From positions 1-5,911 of the forward strand of contig JAEUVI010000415.1 of the NCBI GenBank assembly GCA_016787105.1: a stretch of DNA of 5,911 bases, read 5' to 3'. This DNA is from Chitinophagaceae bacterium (lineage in GTDB: Bacteria > Bacteroidota > Bacteroidia > Chitinophagales > Chitinophagaceae). Under the pieces are notes generated by a model, which was given only the letters and a program-made list of their open reading frames with translations, was not told the origin of the DNA and ran no database searches. Numbering within the stretch: the first letter of the stretch is position 1; every line of letters starts with the position of its first letter. Below are positions 1 to 4,753 of this stretch, in pieces. A program made the position numbers and the translations under genes.

Positions 1-326
1 AGCTCTTTTTGAATTTTTGCCAGCGCTTCGGCAGCAGGTTTGCGCATGAAGGTATGAGCCGTGTTTGTATACAATCTTTTACCAGTAAAATTATTTGTCG
101 TTGTATATCGAAGGTCGTAAACAATTCCTGGTGCCAATGATTTCAATTCAACCATTTGTTTTAAAGAATCGTCCTGTACCTGAAGTTTATATTGTTTATG
201 CGTTTTTATAATGGGAAACACAGTGTTCTGTGCGTATAAGCCATTAAAAACCAATGTTGAAAAAATGAACAGGATATAAGGCAGAATATAGAAACCTTTC
301 GTTATTTTGTCATTCTTGCAGCGCAT
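1..326 (-). CDS. VanX/DdpX-type D-alanyl-D-alanine dipeptidase (peptidase M15), N-terminal part, truncated by window edge
   Basis: This is the first 108 codons of a protein that continues beyond the left edge. I chose the ATG at 326-324 because it gives a good secretion signal: basic residues (R2, K4, K7, K10), a hydrophobic stretch from about 12 to 30, and a likely cleavage after YA at 31-32. The mature part carries a stretch typical of the start of the M15D dipeptidase fold: LAPGIVYDLRY (residues 64-74), then NNFTGKRLY (78-86), then RKPAAEALAKIQ (95-106). VanX and DdpX zinc enzymes have the same NFTG-type segment before their metal ligands. The zinc-binding motifs and catalytic glutamate would lie outside the window, so activity cannot be judged. 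The family cleaves D-Ala-D-Ala in wall turnover or, for VanX, in glycopeptide resistance. No VanA/VanH-like neighbour is visible, so a turnover role is more likely. The gene is divergent from the L,D-transpeptidase gene, with 30 bp between start codons. Confidence 0.85.
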   Translation of the reverse strand, partial: MRCKNDKITKGFYILPYILFIFSTLVFNGLYAQNTVFPIIKTHKQYKLQVQDDSLKQMVELKSLAPGIVYDLRYTTTNNFTGKRLYTNTAHTFMRKPAAEALAKIQKE

Positions 327-356
327 GCGTAACAGGAAATTACTGTAAAAAAATAT

Positions 357-2072
357 ATGCACCACATCCATTTCAGCCATTTTTCTTTAACCAGGTTTTC
401 ATTACTCTTTATTTCGTTGATGCTTCTTTTTTTATCTGCATGTAAAGAGCCTTCCAAGCCGGAAGCAAAGGAAATTGTAGTGAAGGTGGAGGATATGGAT
501 AAAAAAACCAGCGAAATCATCAGCCAGGCTTTGCTGTATGCAGCTGATAATAATGGAAAAATTGACGATTCTATCACACTGAAGCAGACATCTGTAACAC
601 AATACATCTACAGCCAGCAGGGTGATAAAGCCTTATGGGTGCAAAAGGAAAACTGGCTTTCGCATGGAGATACATTATTTAATTTTCTGGAGAAAGCAAA
701 GTTGTACGGACTTTTCCCGGAAGATTATCACTTTAACCAGTTGCAGTCCATTCGTAGCCGGATAGCAATGGATAGTACTGACCGGAAAGACGCTGCATTG
801 TGGTCAAGGGCTGATATTATGCTTACAGATGCATTTGTACAGCTCTTGAATGATGTAAAACTCGGGCGCTTGCCAAATGATAGCGTAAGTCAGCGTACAG
901 ACACAGTTTTAACACAGGAATTTTTTTACCAGCAGTTTACAGATTTGATGAAGCCCGGGTCATTGACGCAAATTGTAAATGCGCTGGAACCGGCCAACAA
1001 GGATTACCAGGCATTGAAGGCGGGAATTCAAAGTTTCCTGGACAGCGCAAGTTTCAAACAATATACTTATATAAAATTTCCAAATAAAGACTCAGTTGCT
1101 TTTCGCAGAGATTTACTGAAAAGACTGAGCGAAGAAGAAAGTCTTGTTGTTGACACTACTGTTTTGCAGTACGATTCTGCAATGCTTTCAAAACTGATTT
1201 TGCAGTATCAGAAACTAAAAGGGCTAACTGCTGATGGAAAATTCGGAAAGCAAATGCTGGGCGCATTGAACTCAACAGACAAGGATAAGTTTGTAAGTAT
1301 TGCAATTTCATTGGATCGGTATAAACTATTACCACCGGTGATGCCCGAAAAATATATATGGGTAAACCTGCCAGGTTATTACCTGCAATTGCGCGAAGCG
1401 GATACAGTACGCCTGCAATCAAAGATTGTTTGTGGTAAACCTTTAACCCGCACACCTGTGCTGACAAGCGCGATAACAAATATGGTGACCTATCCCCAAT
1501 GGACAATTCCAGAGAGCATCATCCTGAAAGAAATACTGCCAGGCTTGAAAAGGGATACTGCCTATCTCGCCAAAAAGGGGTATATGCTTATTGGCCGGGA
1601 TGGTCAGGAAGTGAGGCCGGATAGTATTGATTGGTTTAAATACAAAAAAGGAATTCCTTACCGCGTAGTGCAGGGCAGCGGGGACGATAACGCATTAGGA
1701 ATACTCAAATTTAATTTTAATAATAAATATTCTGTATACCTGCACGACACTAACCAGCGTTATTTCTTTAGCCGCGCTGTGCGCTCGCTGAGCCACGGAT
1801 GTGTACGGGTGCAAAGCTGGGATAAACTGGCTTATTATATTTTGAGTAATGATAGTACGATGGCAGAGGGGGTAGATGGGAAATATACTCCAACCGATTC
1901 AGTAAAATCATGGTTGGATAGAAAAGAAAAACATACAGTGGCTGTCAGGAATAAAATACCACTGTTTATCCGATACGTTACCAGCGAAGGAAAGAATGGA
2001 AAGGTTGTGTTTTATGAAGATATCTACGGAGAAGATAAACGCTTGCGGGAAAAATATTTTGCTGGTAAATAA
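357..2072 (+). CDS. Lipoprotein L,D-transpeptidase, LdtD/YcbB type (YkuD catalytic domain)
   Basis: This 571-residue enzyme probably forms 3-3 (mDAP-mDAP) cross-links between peptidoglycan stems, or attaches proteins to the wall, from a membrane-anchored position in the periplasm. The N-terminus is a lipoprotein signal: R13, a hydrophobic run at 14-27, and lipobox LSAC with C29 as the lipidated cysteine. That makes the ATG at 357 the best start, since the next in-frame Met (M22) would leave no n-region. Residues about 80-250 fit the LdtD scaffold region. Residues about 265-310 resemble a PG-binding domain (LKGLTADGKFG). The YkuD domain runs from about 332 to 510, with catalytic motif SHGCVR (nucleophile C482, R484) and the upstream His of YLHD (H463). 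The length and the segment GDDNALGILKF before the active site are typical of the YcbB/LdtD branch. All key residues are present, so it should be active. The gene downstream follows after 11 bp. Confidence 0.93.
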   Translation: MHHIHFSHFSLTRFSLLFISLMLLFLSACKEPSKPEAKEIVVKVEDMDKKTSEIISQALLYAADNNGKIDDSITLKQTSVTQYIYSQQGDKALWVQKENWLSHGDTLFNFLEKAKLYGLFPEDYHFNQLQSIRSRIAMDSTDRKDAALWSRADIMLTDAFVQLLNDVKLGRLPNDSVSQRTDTVLTQEFFYQQFTDLMKPGSLTQIVNALEPANKDYQALKAGIQSFLDSASFKQYTYIKFPNKDSVAFRRDLLKRLSEEESLVVDTTVLQYDSAMLSKLILQYQKLKGLTADGKFGKQMLGALNSTDKDKFVSIAISLDRYKLLPPVMPEKYIWVNLPGYYLQLREADTVRLQSKIVCGKPLTRTPVLTSAITNMVTYPQWTIPESIILKEILPGLKRDTAYLAKKGYMLIGRDGQEVRPDSIDWFKYKKGIPYRVVQGSGDDNALGILKFNFNNKYSVYLHDTNQRYFFSRAVRSLSHGCVRVQSWDKLAYYILSNDSTMAEGVDGKYTPTDSVKSWLDRKEKHTVAVRNKIPLFIRYVTSEGKNGKVVFYEDIYGEDKRLREKYFAGK

Positions 2073-2083
2073 ACTCAATCACT

Positions 2084-2500
2084 ATGAAATCCAGTATTAT
2101 TTCTTTACTGATTGTATTGCCGTCTCTGTTTGTTACAGAAATGTATGCACAGAGCGATGCCAGTACCGTAAAAAAGAAAAAAACTACTCCGAAGATTATT
2201 TACGGTACAGCCAGTTTTTACCATGATAAATTCAATGGACGCAAAACTGCTAATGGAGAAATATTCAGCCAGAAAAAGCTGACAGCCGCCTGTAACATAC
2301 TGCCTCTTGACACATGGATAAAAGTAACTAACCTTCGCAATGGAAAATCTGTGATAGTAAAAACAAACGATAGGCTGCATCCACGTATGAAGCGTGTGGT
2401 AGATCTTAGCCGCAGTGCTGCAAAAAAATTGGGTTATACCGGGCATGGATTGGCACGTGTAAAAGTTGAGGTACTGGGCAAGAAAAAACCCTCTGAATGA
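2084..2500 (+). CDS. rlpA: RlpA-like double-psi beta-barrel protein (septal ring lytic transglycosylase family)
   Basis: This is a 138-residue secreted protein with a signal peptide (K2, hydrophobic 5-18, likely cleavage after A22 in MYAQ), a short lysine-rich linker (30-37) and one DPBB domain (about 39-132). Family motifs are GTASFY (41-46), the GRKTANGEIF block (52-61), VTNLRNGKSVIV (81-92), NDR (95-97) and VDLSRSAAKKLG (106-117). RlpA proteins cleave glycan strands, preferring those stripped of stem peptides, or act as non-enzymatic septal proteins. E59 and D96 align with the conserved acidic residues of Pseudomonas RlpA, but C70 stands where the usual sequence is TAAH; see findings. There is no SPOR domain, unlike the E. 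coli protein, and no lipobox. The 11-bp gap after the L,D-transpeptidase stop and the shared strand suggest one operon. The family call is firm; enzymatic activity is inferred and uncertain. Confidence 0.9.
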   Translation: MKSSIISLLIVLPSLFVTEMYAQSDASTVKKKKTTPKIIYGTASFYHDKFNGRKTANGEIFSQKKLTAACNILPLDTWIKVTNLRNGKSVIVKTNDRLHPRMKRVVDLSRSAAKKLGYTGHGLARVKVEVLGKKKPSE

Positions 2501-2547
2501 ACGACTTAGCAGTTAATAAATTATTTCAGGATTTTAAACATACCAGC

Positions 2548-2555
2548 TATTTTTG
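2548..2555 (+). promoter_or_regulatory. Candidate Bacteroidota -7 promoter box for the OmpA-family gene
   Basis: TATTTTTG matches the Bacteroidota -7 consensus TAnnTTTG at every fixed position. A TTTC at 2524-2527, 20 bp upstream, is one mismatch from the -33 element TTTG. Transcription would begin roughly at 2560-2565, leaving a leader of about 20-25 nt before the ATG at 2585. The box lies in an 84-bp gap with no evident hairpin terminator, so read-through from the rlpA-like gene is also possible. Such short AT-rich motifs occur by chance, so this is a candidate only. Confidence 0.45.
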
Positions 2556-2584
2556 TCCAGATTTAAACCACAAACTATCGCTTT

Positions 2585-3928
2585 ATGAAGAAGCTTCTGC
2601 AACTATTTATTTTTTTAAGCCTGCTTGTTTCCAGTGCTTTTGCACAGAATAAGGATTATGTCAGGCCATCTGCAATCGGAATAAGTTTTGTTTTAAATGA
2701 TTATATAACGCCTCAGCGCATACGTAGTAATTCACTTACCAGCGTATTGAATAATAAGCAATGGGCCAAAATAAAAGAACTGGCACCAGGTGTAGCTGTT
2801 ACCTACTTTAAAGGGCTTACAAATCACGTTGATTTCGCGGGTACATTAATGGGCTCTTTTGTTACAGTGCCATTACCTGATAAGCCTGCAAGTGGTAATG
2901 ATGAATTTCTGGTGGAAGCAGATGCCTCGGCCAATTTCAAAATGACTACAGAGAAATATTGGGTACAACCTTATTTATCAGCAGGAGTAGGTGTTAGTAA
3001 ATATCGGAGTTATTATGGTGCAATAATACCATTGGGAGTAGGATTGAAGGTAAATCTATTTGATGAAGCATCTGTATTCCTTACATCGCAATACCGCATA
3101 CCTGTAACCAAAGAAACCAATAATTATCATTTTGTGCATGGTATTGGTGTATCAGGAAATATCGGAAAGAAAAAGGAAGCCCCGCTTAAGGAAGTTGCGA
3201 TACCGGCTACTCCGCCGAAGGATTCTGATAATGATGGCATTTTTGATGATAAAGACAAATGTCCGGATGTACCCGGAGTAGCGGATTATGAAGGTTGCCC
3301 GATACCGGATACTGATAGAGATGGCCTAAATGATAAAGAGGATAAATGTCCTGATGTAGCAGGTGTGGCTCGCTACCAGGGATGCCCGGTACCTGACACG
3401 GATAAGGACGGTATTAACGATGAAGAAGATAAATGTAAGGATACACCTGGTGTAGCACGCTACCAGGGATGCCCTGTGCCAGATACAGATGGCGATGGCG
3501 TGAATGATGAGGAAGATAAATGTCCGGGTATTGCAGGTACAATAGAAAACCAGGGATGCCCTCCTATAGCAGAGGAAGTGATTAAGAAAGTAAACTATGC
3601 AGCAAAAAATATTTACTTCGCAACAGGAAGTTATAAGTTGCTCAGCAAGTCAAACAAAGGGTTGAACGAAGTAGTTAAAATACTCAATGCAAATCCAGAT
3701 CTTAAACTATCTGTGCATGGTCATACAGATAATACTGGTAAAGCTGACAAGAACCAGACACTGAGTGATAACAGGGCTAATGCTGTTAAGCAGTACCTTA
3801 TCAGCAAAGGAATAGACGAAGCCAGGTTAAGCAGCATGGGGCATGGTCAGGATGAACCGGTAGCAGATAATAAAACATCAGCAGGCCGTGCAAAGAACAG
3901 AAGAGTGGAGTTAAAGCTGGATTATTAA
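2585..3928 (+). CDS. OmpA-family outer-membrane protein with thrombospondin type-3 repeats
   Basis: This 447-residue protein probably links the outer membrane to peptidoglycan. A signal peptide (K2, K3, hydrophobic 4-19, cleavage after AFA at about 18-20) is followed by a region of alternating hydrophobic and polar stretches at about 22-195, suggesting a beta-barrel. A Lys/Pro-rich linker (about 193-212) comes next. Then there are four tandem 29-residue repeats with D-x-D-x-D-G and two Cys each (213-328), and a C-terminal OmpA-like domain (about 337-447). In that last domain HTDNTG (380-385) supplies D382 and SDNRANAV supplies R397. They are 15 residues apart, the same spacing as the diaminopimelate-binding Asp and Arg of E. 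coli OmpA (D241 and R256). The order barrel, type-3 repeats, OmpA domain is common in Bacteroidota. The start is the only one that gives a full signal peptide. A strong terminator lies about 65 bp past the stop. The barrel's specific role, whether structural or pore, cannot be read from sequence. Confidence 0.93.
   Translation: MKKLLQLFIFLSLLVSSAFAQNKDYVRPSAIGISFVLNDYITPQRIRSNSLTSVLNNKQWAKIKELAPGVAVTYFKGLTNHVDFAGTLMGSFVTVPLPDKPASGNDEFLVEADASANFKMTTEKYWVQPYLSAGVGVSKYRSYYGAIIPLGVGLKVNLFDEASVFLTSQYRIPVTKETNNYHFVHGIGVSGNIGKKKEAPLKEVAIPATPPKDSDNDGIFDDKDKCPDVPGVADYEGCPIPDTDRDGLNDKEDKCPDVAGVARYQGCPVPDTDKDGINDEEDKCKDTPGVARYQGCPVPDTDGDGVNDEEDKCPGIAGTIENQGCPPIAEEVIKKVNYAAKNIYFATGSYKLLSKSNKGLNEVVKILNANPDLKLSVHGHTDNTGKADKNQTLSDNRANAVKQYLISKGIDEARLSSMGHGQDEPVADNKTSAGRAKNRRVELKLDY
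3221..3568 (+). repeat. Four tandem 87-bp units encoding 29-residue thrombospondin type-3 repeats
   Basis: The units begin at 3221, 3308, 3395 and 3482, all exactly 87 bp and in frame. Each encodes a pattern D-T/S-D-x-D-G-x-x-D-x-x-D-K-C followed, 12 residues later, by a second Cys in the motif GCP. The acidic loops are typical calcium sites, and the Cys pair likely forms one disulfide per unit. Units 2 and 3 are the most alike: both encode GVARYQGCPVP and share a long near-identical stretch at DNA level, which points to duplication of one unit. The fourth is the most diverged at its end (TIENQ). Confidence 0.9.
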
Positions 3929-3993
3929 GAGAGTGCAAATGTGAAGCACGAAAATAAGACCTGAACAGAACTGGTTTTTTCAATACGAATTAC

Positions 3994-4029
3994 AAAAAAG
4001 TGTCCTGCCATCAGCGGGACACTTTTTTT
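3994..4029 (+). terminator. Strong rho-independent terminator after the OmpA-family gene
   Basis: A 9-bp stem (4000-4008 with 4014-4022, one T-G wobble) closes a five-base loop CATCA and is followed by seven T (4023-4029). Six A at 3994-3999 mirror the T run, so the hairpin could work in both directions or extend by A-T pairing. It ends the OmpA-family transcript and separates it from the HAD gene that starts at 4081. Confidence 0.88.
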
Positions 4030-4068
4030 GCACAAACGTTTTCCTGCTGCATAAACTATCAAGTTCAT

Positions 4069-4076
4069 TATTTTTG
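4069..4076 (+). promoter_or_regulatory. Candidate Bacteroidota -7 promoter box immediately before the HAD gene
   Basis: TATTTTTG is a perfect match to TAnnTTTG and identical to the box before the OmpA-family gene. It ends only four bases before the ATG at 4081, so transcription starting at the usual distance would begin at or next to the start codon. No good -33 TTTG is seen at the usual distance; TTTC at 4040-4043 is 25 bp upstream. The strong terminator just upstream means this gene needs its own promoter, which supports the reading. Confidence 0.45.
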
Positions 4077-4080
4077 AAAT

Positions 4081-4692
4081 ATGCAAAATATAAAAAACAT
4101 CATTTTCGATCTTGGCGGTGTGATCATGAATATTGATTTCAAAAAAACAGAAGAAGCATTTCACGTGCTGGGACTGGAGAATTTTTCTGATCATATCAGC
4201 CAGTTTCATATCACTGATTTTTTTGAAAAATATGAAACGGGTATGCTGAGCGATGAGGATTTTGTAAAGGGTTTGCGTAAGATATCAGGCAAAGACATAC
4301 CAACAGAAAAAATTATAGCGGCATGGAATGCGCTGCTGCTGGATTTTCCGCCGAAGCGGATTGAATTATTGAAAAAACTCAAAACCCAATACCGCACGTT
4401 TCTGCTCAGTAATACCAATTCTATTCACCACGATGAATTCCAGGAAAGATTGAAAAGAGAACAGGGCGTTTATCTCGAAGATTTGTTTGAAAGAACCTAT
4501 TATTCGCATGTGGCCAACCTGCGCAAACCAGAGTCTGCTATTTTCGAGCTTGTTTTGAATGATAACAAACTTATACCATCCGAAACATTGTTTGTTGATG
4601 ATACCGCTTCCAATTTTCCGCAGGCGGAAAAATTAGGAATACAGGTTTATCATCTGAAGAAGGGGATGGATATAACGGAGATTGAATTCTGA
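4081..4692 (+). CDS. HAD-superfamily phosphatase, subfamily IA, YihX-like
   Basis: This 203-residue cytoplasmic protein has no signal peptide and carries all four HAD motifs. Motif I is FDLGGVI with nucleophile D10. Motif II is SNTN (S110-N113). Motif III is K149 in RKPE, and motif IV is VDDTASN (D173, D174, N178). A helical cap sits between motifs I and II (about 18-95). Its length and the motif wording, including DLG in motif I and RKPE, closely resemble E. coli YihX, an alpha-D-glucose-1-phosphate phosphatase. The +2 residue of motif I is Gly (G12) rather than the usual general-acid Asp, as in YihX. A sugar-phosphate or other small phosphate ester is the likely substrate, but HAD specificity cannot be read from sequence. 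The gene stands alone between a terminator and a convergent penicillin-binding protein gene, so the context does not reveal a pathway. The start gives motif I at the expected distance from the N-terminus. Confidence 0.9.
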   Translation: MQNIKNIIFDLGGVIMNIDFKKTEEAFHVLGLENFSDHISQFHITDFFEKYETGMLSDEDFVKGLRKISGKDIPTEKIIAAWNALLLDFPPKRIELLKKLKTQYRTFLLSNTNSIHHDEFQERLKREQGVYLEDLFERTYYSHVANLRKPESAIFELVLNDNKLIPSETLFVDDTASNFPQAEKLGIQVYHLKKGMDITEIEF

Positions 4693-4698
4693 TAAAAC

Positions 4699-4728
4699 AA
4701 AATGGCCTGCAATAAAGCAAGCCCTTTT
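4699..4728. terminator. Weak bidirectional terminator hairpin between convergent genes
   Basis: GGCCTGC (4704-4710) and GCAAGCC (4717-4723) can pair except for one central C-A mismatch, around loop AATAAA. Runs of four A (4699-4702) and four T (4725-4728) flank the stem, so either strand gives a hairpin followed by a short T run. It sits just past the HAD stop (4692) and 26 bp beyond the stop of the minus-strand gene, the right place to end both. The mismatch and short T runs make it weaker than the one at 3994-4029. Confidence 0.5.
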
Positions 4729-4753
4729 CAATTATCATTTCAAGAGTTTTCAA

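Noticed and set aside
1..326. Dipeptidase as part of a vancomycin-resistance cluster
   Set aside because: No VanH-, VanA- or VanS/R-like gene is visible, and VanX-like dipeptidases are common in Gram-negative genomes without resistance.
302..607. Minus-strand open frame of 101 codons opposite the start of the L,D-transpeptidase gene
   Set aside because: It overlaps both the dipeptidase start and the L,D-transpeptidase signal region, is antisense to a clear gene, and shows no recognisable domain.
1156..1506. Minus-strand open frame of 116 codons inside the L,D-transpeptidase gene
   Set aside because: Antisense shadow of a well-supported coding region, with no family motif.
1996..2226. Plus-strand open frame spanning the junction of the L,D-transpeptidase and RlpA-like genes
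   Set aside because: It is out of frame with both genuine genes and its translation resembles no protein family.
2105..2446. Minus-strand open frame opposite the RlpA-like gene
   Set aside because: It lies wholly antisense to a gene with clear family motifs and has none of its own.
3925..4209. Minus-strand open frame across the terminator region and the start of the HAD gene
   Set aside because: It would be translated through a strong rho-independent hairpin and is antisense to HAD motif I. No family resemblance.
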